From: Oscillospiraceae bacterium
GTDB taxonomy: Bacteria > Bacillota > Clostridia > Oscillospirales > Ruminococcaceae
NCBI GenBank assembly: GCA_017438745.1
Contig: JAFRUS010000018.1
Coordinates: 1 to 64,000 of the forward strand
DNA: 64,000 nt
Reading direction: 5' to 3'
The stretch's first letter is position 1; each line of letters begins with the position of its first letter. This document shows positions 7,233-15,679 of the stretch, piece by piece. The notes beneath the pieces are model-generated. The model was given only the letters and a program-made list of their open reading frames with translations, searched no databases and was not told the origin of the DNA. The translations under genes were made by a program, and so were the position numbers.

Positions 7233-9200
7233 TCAGTGATAATCGGAAAGTGAAATACCGTTTTCGCCGAGCGGGATCTGGTGGTCGAGACCGATGAACT
7301 TGCCGTCATCTGTCTGCCAGAGAACTTCCTTGACGAATTCGTACTTGTCCTTGTCCCATGTAGTGAAGTCATCGAGAACAAGTCCGCCTGTGTCGCCTGA
7401 GTTTGCGTTGAAGCACCAGAATGTGTGGTGGAGCTTGTTTTCCTTGATGAGTTTTCTGCAGTAGGTCATCCATGTGAGGTTAGGTTCCTTCATGAAACCG
7501 CCCCATTCACCGATGAGAAGCGGAGCTTTCTTCTGTTCGTAGATGTAGAACCAGTTGTCGCGCCAGCAGTCGTCCATGAGTGAATCGAATGTGTAACTGC
7601 CTTCGAACCACGGCTGTTCGTATACTGTCGGGCCGTAGTCGTGAGGTGAGTAAACGAGCTTGTTATTGTATTTGCCGAGGTCTACCGGATTATCTGCTAC
7701 GCCGCGGAGGTTACCGCCCCACCAGTTGAAGTAGTAGTCAGATTTATCAGTCGACTTGTAGTTGCCGTTCTTCTTTGTGTCGGTAGGATAGCACTCGATA
7801 CCTTCGACCATTACAAGCAGGTTAGGGTTCTTGTTAAGAACTGCAAGGCCGGCCTTTTCAGCGATGTACTTCCAGTTGTCAGAATCCTTTGAATCGTCCC
7901 ATTTAGCACGAGGTGATTCGTCCGGCTTTCCGTGAGGTTCATTTTCAAGGTCGATGGCAATGATAGTGTCGTCATCCTTGTATGTTGAAGCGATCCATTC
8001 GAGGGCTCTTATGTAGTCCTTTTCGGAGATTTTGTCGTCGCACCATAACGGATAGTTATGACCTGCTGCGTTCGTTGTTGCACAGTGGAAATCGATCATG
8101 ATCTTCATACCGTTGGCACGGCACTGACCGATAACGTAGTTGAATATCTCAAGGCTGTTCATTCCTACGAGATAGGAGTTTGTAGCCTGATTGAAGTTTG
8201 CCTGCGGATAGGTGCCGTCCTCCCACTGATTTACGAGTTCAGTTGAGATAGGAATTCTGATAAGGTTGAATCCGTGATCTGCAATGGCGTTTACAGATGT
8301 GTTCAGATCAGCGTTCCAGAGTCCGTCGAAAATGTTGGTACCTGTGTTGTATCCGAACCAGTTGCATCCGGTGAGCCAAACTTCCTTGCCGTTTGAATCA
8401 ACGATCTTGTTCTTTTCAACATAGAGCCAGTCATCTGTTGAAGGAGCAGGAACTTCCTTTGCGTTCGGTGAAGAAGTCTGTCCTCCGTTCTGATTATTGT
8501 TCTGGTTCTGATTGTTGTTATGGTTATTATTATTGTTGTTGTTGTTCTGTCCGTTCTGAGCGTTATTAGAAGCTGATGTATTCTTTGCGGTGAAAACAGC
8601 TTCCTTTGCACTTATATCTTCCGGCGATGCGATCTGGATGCCGAAGTTGATGCTTCCGTTAGGAAGAATGTTGCCGGTGTTGTTGTCCGGCTTGATAATA
8701 AGTGTGCTTCCGTCAAGTTCCCAGGTAAGTCCCCATGAATTCTTGACGTCGATGTCCTTGTTTACAGGCAGTGTTACTTTCCAGTCGCTTATGGTTTCAG
8801 ACTGGTTGTTTGTAACAGTGCCGTCGAGCTGGTAAATGTTTATGTTTCCTTCCGGCCAGCTGTTACCGTTCTTTAAAGTAAAGGCGATCTTTTTGGTATC
8901 AGCGTCCGCACCGGAGTTTTTGTCTGCAGACTTATCCTTTGAATCGGATTTATCCTTGTCTTTTTCCTTATCTTTATCTTTTTCATCGTCGGAGCTGTTT
9001 TCTTCGTCAGCTTCTGAAGATGATCCGTCTTCATCATCTTCCTCTTCGCTTTCTTCTGCGTCAGCTTCACTGCTGTCAGAAGAACGTGTGTCCGGAAGGG
9101 AAGTGTTCTCATCCGGCTGGTCGCAGCCGGTCAGAGAGAATGAGGACCAGATAAGGCAGAGTGAAAGAAGGGCTGCCGTGATTTTTTTAGTTCCAGTCAA
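7233..9200 (-). CDS. GH5 endoglucanase, surface lipoprotein with a CBM2-like module
   Basis: Predicted beta-1,4-glucanase of 655 residues. A lipoprotein signal peptide ends in the lipobox LTGC (Cys26), so it should be anchored to the outer face of the membrane. Next comes a Ser/Asp/Glu/Lys-rich linker (to about 100), a CBM2-like beta-sandwich (about 105-208, with conserved Trp residues), an Asn/Gln-rich linker (about 212-245) and a GH5 domain to the end. The acid/base is Glu421 in LENEPHG and the nucleophile Glu565 in LIGEWGG; motifs such as WWGGNL and YSPHDYGPTVYEQPWF fit subfamily 1. There is no dockerin, unlike the two other extracellular proteins of the window. TTG 9200 follows AAAGGATGAG. 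It is probably transcribed alone. Confidence 0.88.
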   Translation of the reverse strand: MTGTKKITAALLSLCLIWSSFSLTGCDQPDENTSLPDTRSSDSSEADAEESEEEDDEDGSSSEADEENSSDDEKDKDKEKDKDKSDSKDKSADKNSGADADTKKIAFTLKNGNSWPEGNINIYQLDGTVTNNQSETISDWKVTLPVNKDIDVKNSWGLTWELDGSTLIIKPDNNTGNILPNGSINFGIQIASPEDISAKEAVFTAKNTSASNNAQNGQNNNNNNNNHNNNQNQNNNQNGGQTSSPNAKEVPAPSTDDWLYVEKNKIVDSNGKEVWLTGCNWFGYNTGTNIFDGLWNADLNTSVNAIADHGFNLIRIPISTELVNQWEDGTYPQANFNQATNSYLVGMNSLEIFNYVIGQCRANGMKIMIDFHCATTNAAGHNYPLWCDDKISEKDYIRALEWIASTYKDDDTIIAIDLENEPHGKPDESPRAKWDDSKDSDNWKYIAEKAGLAVLNKNPNLLVMVEGIECYPTDTKKNGNYKSTDKSDYYFNWWGGNLRGVADNPVDLGKYNNKLVYSPHDYGPTVYEQPWFEGSYTFDSLMDDCWRDNWFYIYEQKKAPLLIGEWGGFMKEPNLTWMTYCRKLIKENKLHHTFWCFNANSGDTGGLVLDDFTTWDKDKYEFVKEVLWQTDDGKFIGLDHQIPLGENGISLSDYH

Positions 9201-9593
9201 TTTACACTCATCCTTTATAATCTTTAATTTTTTCCGTGTTGCATTTATGGAAACTCTGATTCAGTAGTGCTGTATCTGCGGCTTTATCAGCGTTCCCTTT
9301 ATTATTGTATTTTTGTTTTCGGGTAAAATCTCTACAGAATAATTCTATCTCATAACACAGTTATTGTCAAATTAATTCATAGTTAAAAATTTATTTTCAT
9401 TCAAATAGATATTATTTAATATAAAAGACCGCCCGTTTTTGTCATTTGGATTATAAAATGTAGTATTTAATTTATGCTTAAATTGTAGATTTTTATTGAA
9501 TTTAAGCATTCGCTGTGGTATAATAAAAATGTACAATTTTAAAAACTAACCTTACCTTACACACATAGGTACAGGTATTCTGGAGAAGAAAAT
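9201..9593. promoter_or_regulatory. Divergent intergenic region, GH5 and nadB
   Basis: The region is 393 bp of AT-rich DNA between divergent start codons. The nadB promoter is TTGAAT (9496-9501) and TATAAT (9519-9524) with a 17-bp spacer. A perfect inverted repeat, ATGCTTAAAT (9474-9483) with ATTTAAGCAT (9500-9509), covers the -35 box and is a good operator candidate for an NAD-responsive repressor. I could not place a convincing promoter for the GH5 gene. Confidence 0.6.
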
Positions 9594-11042
9594 ATGAATA
9601 ATTATGATGTAATTATTGCAGGAAGCGGAGCAGCCGGACTTTATGCTGCTATCAATCTCCCTGAAAACCTTAAAGTACTTGTAATTTCAAAAAGGGAGCT
9701 CAAGCTCTGCAATTCAGCGCTTGCTCAGGGCGGTATCGCCGGAGTTTACGATTCTCCAAATGACAATATCCAATTGCATCAGAATGATACACTTATTGCC
9801 GGAGGATTTAAAAACAATAGTGAAACACTGCACATTCTCGTAAGCGAAGCAGCATACGACATAGAAAACATCATTAAGTTCGGTGTTGAATTCGATAAAA
9901 ATCCTGACGGAACTTACCACCGCACACTCGAAGGCGGTCACTGCAGACACAGAATATTCCATCACAAGGATGCGACCGGTGCCGAGATCGTTGACAAGCT
10001 CATAATCAAGGCGAAGTCACTTCCTAATGTTACAATACTTGAAAACACACTTATGTGTGAAGCAGTCAAGACTGATACCGGTTTTTCAGTAAACCTTCTC
10101 AACGAAGACGGATACACTGCTGCAAACAGCCATTTTCTTATCATGGCTACAGGCGGTATAGGACGTGTATATGAATTCACAACAAACTCTGCTATCGCAA
10201 CAGGTGACGGTATCTCAATGGCCTATGACATGGGCGCTGACATAAAGAACTTAAGCTATGTTCAGTTCCATCCGACAGCTTTCAACAACAGACAGACCAG
10301 AGAATGCTTCCTCATTTCCGAGGCTGTACGAGGCGAGGGTGCTTACCTCCGCAACTATCACGGCGAGAGATTCATGCACAATTACGATGACAGACTTGAA
10401 CTTGCTCCGCGTGATGTTGTTTCACACTCAATTATTCACGAAAGCAGAAAACAGAACTCCACTGAGTTCTATCTCGATATAACACACAAGGATCCTGAAT
10501 TCCTTAAGAACCGTTTCCCGATGATCTACAAGAATCTTCTTGATCAGGGATTTGATCTTACAACGGACTGGATCCCGATATTCCCGTGCCAGCACTACCT
10601 CATGGGAGGTATCAACGTTGACAAGAACGCTCAGACCAAGATAAGAGGTCTCTACGCTGCAGGCGAGTGCTCACACACAGGTGTTCACGGCAACAACAGA
10701 CTTGCCAGCAACTCACTGCTTGAAGCTCTTGTATTCTCAAGACACGCTGCAGCTCACATAGCAGCTTCAGCTGAAAGTGTTCCGAAGGAATTTGCTGAGC
10801 ACAAGTTTGACACACATGAAGACAAGCCGGTGATCCCTAAGGGAATCAGAACTGAGGTTCGTAAGATCATGCAGGAAAGCGCCTTTGTCATTCCGGACAA
10901 GGAAGCTGCTGTACGCGGATTTGAAAGAGTCAAGGAACTCAGAAATCTCATTCACTCGGAAGACTACTGCGTAAACAGAGACTATGTTGAAGCCAACTCT
11001 CTCATTACCATCGCATATCTCATTCTCAGGGAAATTATTTAA
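9594..11042 (+). CDS. nadB: L-aspartate oxidase
   Basis: Oxidises L-aspartate to iminoaspartate, the first step of de novo NAD synthesis, in the cytoplasm. The FAD-binding GSGAAGLYAA motif begins at residue 10; other family marks are ALAQGGIAG, HHKDATGAE and the C-terminal GECSHTGVHGNNRLASNSLLE. At 482 residues it is shorter than the proteobacterial enzyme (about 535) because the C-terminal helical region is trimmed, as in other clostridial forms. It is followed 20 bp later by nadC. The quinolinate synthase gene nadA is not in the window. It is read from the promoter at 9496-9524, whose -35 box lies within an inverted repeat. Confidence 0.93.
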   Translation: MNNYDVIIAGSGAAGLYAAINLPENLKVLVISKRELKLCNSALAQGGIAGVYDSPNDNIQLHQNDTLIAGGFKNNSETLHILVSEAAYDIENIIKFGVEFDKNPDGTYHRTLEGGHCRHRIFHHKDATGAEIVDKLIIKAKSLPNVTILENTLMCEAVKTDTGFSVNLLNEDGYTAANSHFLIMATGGIGRVYEFTTNSAIATGDGISMAYDMGADIKNLSYVQFHPTAFNNRQTRECFLISEAVRGEGAYLRNYHGERFMHNYDDRLELAPRDVVSHSIIHESRKQNSTEFYLDITHKDPEFLKNRFPMIYKNLLDQGFDLTTDWIPIFPCQHYLMGGINVDKNAQTKIRGLYAAGECSHTGVHGNNRLASNSLLEALVFSRHAAAHIAASAESVPKEFAEHKFDTHEDKPVIPKGIRTEVRKIMQESAFVIPDKEAAVRGFERVKELRNLIHSEDYCVNRDYVEANSLITIAYLILREII

Positions 11043-11061
11043 GTAAGAAAGGGAATTTTCT

Positions 11062-11907
11062 ATGAAGCTTTCTCAGCTGTACATTGACGATATAATAAAG
11101 ACTGCGCTTCTCGAAGATATTAACTACATGGATGTCACAACTGACAATCTGCTTGATGATTCTCACAGAAGCGAAGCATACTATGTTGCCAAGGATGACG
11201 GTGTTCTCTGCGGTATCGAAATAGCAAAGCGTGTATTCGATCTTGCAGGAGCAGACGTTGATTTTACTGTAAAGATAAAAGACGGCGAACATGTTAAAAA
11301 GGGCGATATCATTGCTGAAATGACAGGTTCAACAAGAACTCTTCTCAAGGGTGAAAGAACAGCCCTCAACATTCTTCAGCACATGTCAGGAATAGCAACT
11401 GCAACAAACAAATGTGCTGAACTTATAAAAGGCACTAACGCCATGGTAACTGACACAAGAAAGACTCTTCCTGGTCTCCGTGCGCTTCAGAAATATGCTG
11501 TTACGGTAGGCGGCGGAAAGAATCACCGCTACAATCTTTCTGACGGGGCAATGCTCAAGGACAACCACCTTGATGCTTACGGCGGTATCACACCTGCTGT
11601 AAAGGCTCTCCGTGAAAAGATAGGCCACATGGTAAAGATCGAAGTCGAGGTAAGAAATCTTGACGAGCTGAAAGAAGCTCTTGACTGCGGATGCGAAGTT
11701 ATCATGCTCGACAACATGAGCTGTGATGATATGAAGAAGGCAGTTGAGATAACAGCCGGCAGAGCGCTTCTTGAAGCATCAGGAAATGTTACTGAAGCAA
11801 ATATCAGAGACGTTGCTCTGACAGGCGTAAACATCATCTCACTCGGAGCGCTGACTCATTCAGTAAAGTGTTTTGATATTTCCATGAAAATAAAGACAAA
11901 GAAATAA
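11062..11907 (+). CDS. nadC: Nicotinate-nucleotide diphosphorylase (quinolinate phosphoribosyltransferase)
   Basis: Converts quinolinate and PRPP to nicotinate mononucleotide with loss of CO2. The 281-residue length and the motifs DVTTD near the start, RTALNILQHMSGIAT, DTRKTLPGLR, KDNHL and EVEVRN agree with the family, as does the C-terminal LEASGNV and SLGALTHS phosphate-binding region. The start is preceded by AAGGGA. It is the second gene of the nadBC operon, and a copy of the dispersed palindromic element begins immediately after its stop codon. Confidence 0.95.
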   Translation: MKLSQLYIDDIIKTALLEDINYMDVTTDNLLDDSHRSEAYYVAKDDGVLCGIEIAKRVFDLAGADVDFTVKIKDGEHVKKGDIIAEMTGSTRTLLKGERTALNILQHMSGIATATNKCAELIKGTNAMVTDTRKTLPGLRALQKYAVTVGGGKNHRYNLSDGAMLKDNHLDAYGGITPAVKALREKIGHMVKIEVEVRNLDELKEALDCGCEVIMLDNMSCDDMKKAVEITAGRALLEASGNVTEANIRDVALTGVNIISLGALTHSVKCFDISMKIKTKK

Positions 11908-12000
11908 AGGAAATGCTGATTTATTAATCAGCGCGGGGCGCAGATCCGCCCTCCGGAAATCCGGCGAAGCAGGATTTCCGATGTGATTAGTGTTTCTTAA
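11908..12000. repeat. Dispersed palindromic element, copy 2
   Basis: It starts right after the nadC stop with AAGGAAATGCTGATT and ends with ATTAGTGTTTCTT, which are imperfect terminal inverted repeats. Inside is the hairpin AAATCCGGCGAAGCAGGATTT with the GCGAAGC core. It may act as the 3' end of the nadBC transcript. Confidence 0.7.
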
Positions 12001-12034
12001 GAGAAACGATTAAAAATAAGGAAGTGAGCATAAA

Positions 12035-12937
12035 GTGGATAGTTTATTTGACAGTTTCAAAAGCAACTACACCAAGGATTCATATCGTATTATGACCACT
12101 GTAAGTGCTTCGGTAAAGGAAACATTTTTCTATGTTCAGGAGATCGGTTATCTTGATGTTATCAAGCCTTATAACACGATTCGTGATAATCTCGATTCCT
12201 TCCTGTTCGTGATCATTCTTGACGGCAAAGGTGAACTCATTTACAACAACAGATCCTACACACTTACAAAGGGCTGCTGTTTTCTCATCGACTGCCTTAA
12301 GCCGCATTCATACAAGAGCAGTCTGAGTGAACCATGGAAACTTCTGTGGCTGCACTTCAACGGACCGACTGCCCGCGGATATTACGAATACTTTGCAAAT
12401 GCCTATATAAACGTTATTCATCCTGATATTATCGATCCGTTTGAAGACCTTATGCGTCAGCTCATCGAGATCAATACCAGACATGATTCCTCCACCGAGG
12501 TGCGTTCTTCAAAGCTCATCGTTGATCTTCTTACTCTTATGATGACCTTCAAGAAGAACGACACGATCTACACTTCACAGATAGTAAGAAAGCTTGCTGA
12601 GATAAGAAGATACATAAACAGAAACTACACTACCGATATTTATCTTGAAACTATATGTGAAAAGTTCAACATAAGCAAGTTCCATTTAACCAAGGAATTC
12701 AAGAAAGCCTACGGTATCACAATTGCCAAGTACATAATGCATAAGCGTATAGGTAACGCAAAATGGCTGCTTAAGTACTCAGACAAGACACTCGAGGAGA
12801 TTTCAGCTGCCTGCGGATTCTACGACACATGCTACTTCAACAAGCAGTTCAAGGCGATTGAATCTACAACACCTTACAAGTACCGCAAGTCGTGGCTTGA
12901 AAAAAATATCGAGTTAAAGACCGATGATGGAGAATAA
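12035..12937 (+). CDS. AraC-family transcriptional regulator
   Basis: A 300-residue regulator: an N-terminal cupin-type sensing domain (about 20-150, with the DGKGELIYNN and CLKPHSYKS strands) and a C-terminal pair of helix-turn-helix motifs (about 195-290) with the family signature ISKFHLTKEFKKAYG and EISAACGFYDTCYFNKQFK. It probably binds a sugar-type ligand. The GTG start follows AGGAAGTGAG. It overlaps the SGNH hydrolase gene by 14 bp, so the enzyme is its likely operon partner and possibly its functional target. Confidence 0.88.
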   Translation: MDSLFDSFKSNYTKDSYRIMTTVSASVKETFFYVQEIGYLDVIKPYNTIRDNLDSFLFVIILDGKGELIYNNRSYTLTKGCCFLIDCLKPHSYKSSLSEPWKLLWLHFNGPTARGYYEYFANAYINVIHPDIIDPFEDLMRQLIEINTRHDSSTEVRSSKLIVDLLTLMMTFKKNDTIYTSQIVRKLAEIRRYINRNYTTDIYLETICEKFNISKFHLTKEFKKAYGITIAKYIMHKRIGNAKWLLKYSDKTLEEISAACGFYDTCYFNKQFKAIESTTPYKYRKSWLEKNIELKTDDGE

Positions 12938-14021
12938 CGGAATAATCGCAACTGAGCCCATGAAACAAAGGTCCGTTCTTAGCGAAGGCAATAAGAGCCG
13001 TCTTTACTCTGTTATAAAGAGAGCCGCCCGTGGAGAAAAGATAACTTTCTCCGTTATAGGCGGCTCAATTACTCATGGCTGTCATGCAGATTCGCGAAGA
13101 GAGTCCTATGCGGAGCTTACCTGTGACTGGTGGAGAGATAAGTTTCCGTGGACAGTTGTAAACTATGTAAACTGCGGTATAGGTGCGACAGATTCCTACA
13201 TCGGAGTTCATCGTGCAGGCCGTGATCTTCTCACTCACGATCCTGATATTGTAATAGTCGAGTTTTCAGTAAATGACACTGATGAAATGATCAATCCGGA
13301 CTCATACAGATGTCTTGTAAAGAAGATACTTAACCACGATTCGGAACCGGCGGTAATTCTCCTGTTCATGGTGGATCAGATGGGAAGTACATTCCAGAAG
13401 GTTCACTCTGAAACAGGCTGGCTCTATGACCTGCCTATGATAAGCTACGCCGATGCCATCGGTCCGGAGATACAGGCCGGAAAGCTTAAGTGGGAGAACA
13501 TCTCACCGGATGACATACACCCTTCCTCCGCAGGGCATGCACTTGTGGCGGAGCTTATCAATTCATATATGGACAAGGTGTTCTCGGAGACATTCTCAAG
13601 CGAGGCCGAATATTACGAGATCATCGAGTCAGAGGATAAATACGACAATGCACGTTTCCTTGACAACCGTGATATAAACCCTGTTTTGTGTACAGGATTC
13701 TGGCCTTCGGATATCAGTCCGCAGTTCCCGCACAGCTGGACAACGACCCAGGAGGGAAGGATCTGCTTTGAAGTCATTGCCCGGAACATAGGTATTGTTT
13801 TTCTGCGCACGATTGATTCGCGCAGCGGAACGTATTCTGTAAGACTTGACGGAAAACCGTGCTGTAATCTCGACGGCGACTTCACCGGCGGATGGGGCGA
13901 CTATGCAGATTACAAGGAGATACTTGTGTCAGATCTTCTCCAGACACATTACATCGAGATAGAAATTGCTGACGGATCAGCGCATACCGGTTTTACTGTT
14001 CTCGGGCTGTGTCTCAGCTGA
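12924..14021 (+). CDS. SGNH/GDSL-family hydrolase
   Basis: A predicted esterase of the SGNH superfamily, 365 residues, without a signal peptide. Block I is VIGGSITHG with nucleophile Ser48, block III carries FSVND, and block V is DIHPSSAGH with Asp197 and His199 as the rest of the triad. A C-terminal beta-rich domain (about 230-365) follows and may be a jelly-roll accessory module. Relatives include carbohydrate deacetylases, and the link to an AraC regulator supports a sugar ester substrate, which is inference. ATG 12924 and ATG 12927 are both possible starts. A terminator follows at 14045. Confidence 0.8.
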   Translation: MMENNGIIATEPMKQRSVLSEGNKSRLYSVIKRAARGEKITFSVIGGSITHGCHADSRRESYAELTCDWWRDKFPWTVVNYVNCGIGATDSYIGVHRAGRDLLTHDPDIVIVEFSVNDTDEMINPDSYRCLVKKILNHDSEPAVILLFMVDQMGSTFQKVHSETGWLYDLPMISYADAIGPEIQAGKLKWENISPDDIHPSSAGHALVAELINSYMDKVFSETFSSEAEYYEIIESEDKYDNARFLDNRDINPVLCTGFWPSDISPQFPHSWTTTQEGRICFEVIARNIGIVFLRTIDSRSGTYSVRLDGKPCCNLDGDFTGGWGDYADYKEILVSDLLQTHYIEIEIADGSAHTGFTVLGLCLS

Positions 14022-14044
14022 TTACAGCGAATATTAAATAAGTT

Positions 14045-14080
14045 AGCGGATAACCTGAACTTCAGGATATCCGCTTTTTT
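14045..14080 (+). terminator. Terminator of the AraC/SGNH operon
   Basis: AGCGGATAACCTGAA pairs imperfectly with TTCAGGATATCCGCT and is followed by TTTTTT. Confidence 0.8.
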
Positions 14081-14110
14081 AGCCTTATCGTATCACAGAT
14101 CGCATAAACA

Positions 14111-14140
14111 AAAAGCCGAACCGGCAATGCCGGTTCGGCT
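14111..14140 (-). terminator. Terminator of the QYG-repeat gene
   Basis: AGCCGAACCGGC and GCCGGTTCGGCT form a perfect 12-bp stem with a 3-nt loop. Read on the minus strand it is followed by TTTTTG. Confidence 0.85.
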
Positions 14141-14161
14141 GAATTATTTTATTCTGAAAAA

Positions 14162-15568
14162 TCAATAATAAGCTTCGTTGTCGTGACCGTTGTAGTGTTT
14201 CTTGATCGCTTCGCTTGAACCGTATGAGAAACAGATCACTATGTTTATAACAAGTACTGCGAGGTACATTAACTTTGCTGTACCCTGTACCTTTGAGAAC
14301 ATTACGAACAGTCCAGGAAGTACGTGAAGAACTGTACCGAATGTAAATATGTTTGAAGCTATTTTTCTTGTTGTGTTTGACTTTACAAGCATTGCGGCCG
14401 CACCGCCGAGGAAGAGGATACCGAGGATCATTGTACACATGTTGCATGTTTCAAGGAATGCCGGAGTTTCTTCTTTAAGTGCCATGAAGGAATAAAGAAG
14501 AGTGATAAGTCCGGAGATCATGCCGATCGCCATGATAACGATAACGAGCATTCCGCCTTTTCTTGCAAGATCAGCTTCCTTTTCACGCATGAATTCACGG
14601 TAAGCTTCACGGCTCTTTTCTTCGTCAAAGCTGTCCGGAACTGAGTTGAGTGAACTTTTGATTGCTCTGTCAACTGCAGTCTTCTTTGCATTTTCAAGAT
14701 CAGGGTCAACGAATTTTGGAACGTAACGCTGTTCAGCCTGAGGTTCTTCGGAAAGTACCGGCTTCTGAACATCATCCAGATTTCTGCTTGTCTGTCCTGC
14801 ACCGCCGTACTGCTGGAATGGCTGACTTGTAGCCTGCGCATTCTGAGCGCCGTACTGCTGGAATGGCTGACTTACAGCCTGTGCATTCTGAGCACCATAC
14901 TGCTGGAAAGGCTGACTTGCAGCCTGAGGATTCTGAGCGCCGTACTGCTGGAACGGCTGACTAACAGCCTGAGGATTCTGGGCGCCGTACTGCTGGAACG
15001 GCTGACTTGTAGCCTGAGTATTCTGAGCGCCGTACTGTCCAAACGGCTGGCTTACAGCCTGAGAATTCTGAGCACCATACTGCTGGAACGGCTGACTTAC
15101 AGCCTGAGAGTTCTGAGCACCGTACTGCTGGAACTGCGGAGCTGCGGTCTGAGGATTCTGAGCACCATACTGCTGGAAAGCCGGAGCTGCAGCCTGTGAA
15201 GCCGGAGCACCATACTGCTGGAACTGCGGAGCTGCGGCCTGAGGAGCCTGGGCACCATACTGCTGGAACTGCGGAGCTGCAGCCTGAGGATTCTGGGCAC
15301 CGTACTGCTGGAAGTTCGGGGCAGCGGCCTGTGCGTTCTGAGGAGCACCATACTGCGGTGCTGCGCCTGGTGTGAAAGTATCTGCAAGAACAGGAGCTGC
15401 AACATCGTCGAGTCCTGCTGTTTTCTTTTCAGGGGTATATGATGTTTCTTCAAGTGTGGGAGCCTGAATTCCGTCGAGACTACGTTTTACGGACTTTGAA
15501 GGATCGTATGTAGTTTCTTCAAGAACAGGGGCACTGATACCGTCAAGATTGTGGTTGTTTTCAGCCAT
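14162..15568 (-). CDS. Membrane protein with 15-residue QYGAQNPQ repeats
   Basis: A 468-residue protein of unknown function. The N-terminus has three copies of a short motif of the type LDGIQAPTLEETSY (residues about 8-62), the middle is twelve tandem repeats of about 15 residues (QYGAQNPQAAAPQFQ type, coded at 14806-15355), then another LDDVQKPVLSEEP motif, a charged helix, and four predicted membrane helices at the end (about 345-460). The cytoplasmic low-complexity part plus membrane bundle looks like a scaffold or adaptor, but no family is recognised. ATG 15568 follows GAGGTGATCAGGA. The 45-bp DNA repeats are prone to copy-number change. Confidence 0.75.
   Translation of the reverse strand: MAENNHNLDGISAPVLEETTYDPSKSVKRSLDGIQAPTLEETSYTPEKKTAGLDDVAAPVLADTFTPGAAPQYGAPQNAQAAAPNFQQYGAQNPQAAAPQFQQYGAQAPQAAAPQFQQYGAPASQAAAPAFQQYGAQNPQTAAPQFQQYGAQNSQAVSQPFQQYGAQNSQAVSQPFGQYGAQNTQATSQPFQQYGAQNPQAVSQPFQQYGAQNPQAASQPFQQYGAQNAQAVSQPFQQYGAQNAQATSQPFQQYGGAGQTSRNLDDVQKPVLSEEPQAEQRYVPKFVDPDLENAKKTAVDRAIKSSLNSVPDSFDEEKSREAYREFMREKEADLARKGGMLVIVIMAIGMISGLITLLYSFMALKEETPAFLETCNMCTMILGILFLGGAAAMLVKSNTTRKIASNIFTFGTVLHVLPGLFVMFSKVQGTAKLMYLAVLVINIVICFSYGSSEAIKKHYNGHDNEAYY
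14806..15355 (-). repeat. Tandem 45-bp coding repeats
   Basis: Twelve consecutive units of about 45 bp inside the membrane-protein gene, each coding for QYGAxNxQAxxxxFQ. Two subtypes follow one another, an AAPQF type near the start of the gene and a SQPF type further along, which suggests two rounds of expansion. Confidence 0.85.
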
Positions 15569-15600
15569 TCCTGATCACCTCGCTGTTATTATGATTCGTG

Positions 15601-15661
15601 AGCTTAAAGTCTCTCAGAGTGTGAAAAAGCTTTGCCTCTGAGAGAATACGTTACTTAAGCT
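15601..15661 (-). other. Nested hairpin between purA and the QYG gene
   Basis: Outer arms AGCTTAA (15601-15607) and TTAAGCT (15655-15661) enclose CTCTCAGAG (15611-15619) and CTCTGAGAG (15636-15644). There is no T run on the minus strand, so it is more likely an mRNA processing or partial read-through structure than a full terminator. Confidence 0.5.
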
Positions 15662-15679
15662 TACGGTTTTGTTTTTTTA

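Noticed and set aside
8836..9267. 143-codon Ser-rich plus-strand frame
   Set aside because: It is antisense to the Ser/Asp/Glu linker of the GH5 gene, whose low-complexity sequence keeps the other frames open.
14806..15355. Possible CRISPR array
   Set aside because: The repeats are contiguous 45-bp coding units without unique spacers and lie in frame within a protein gene.
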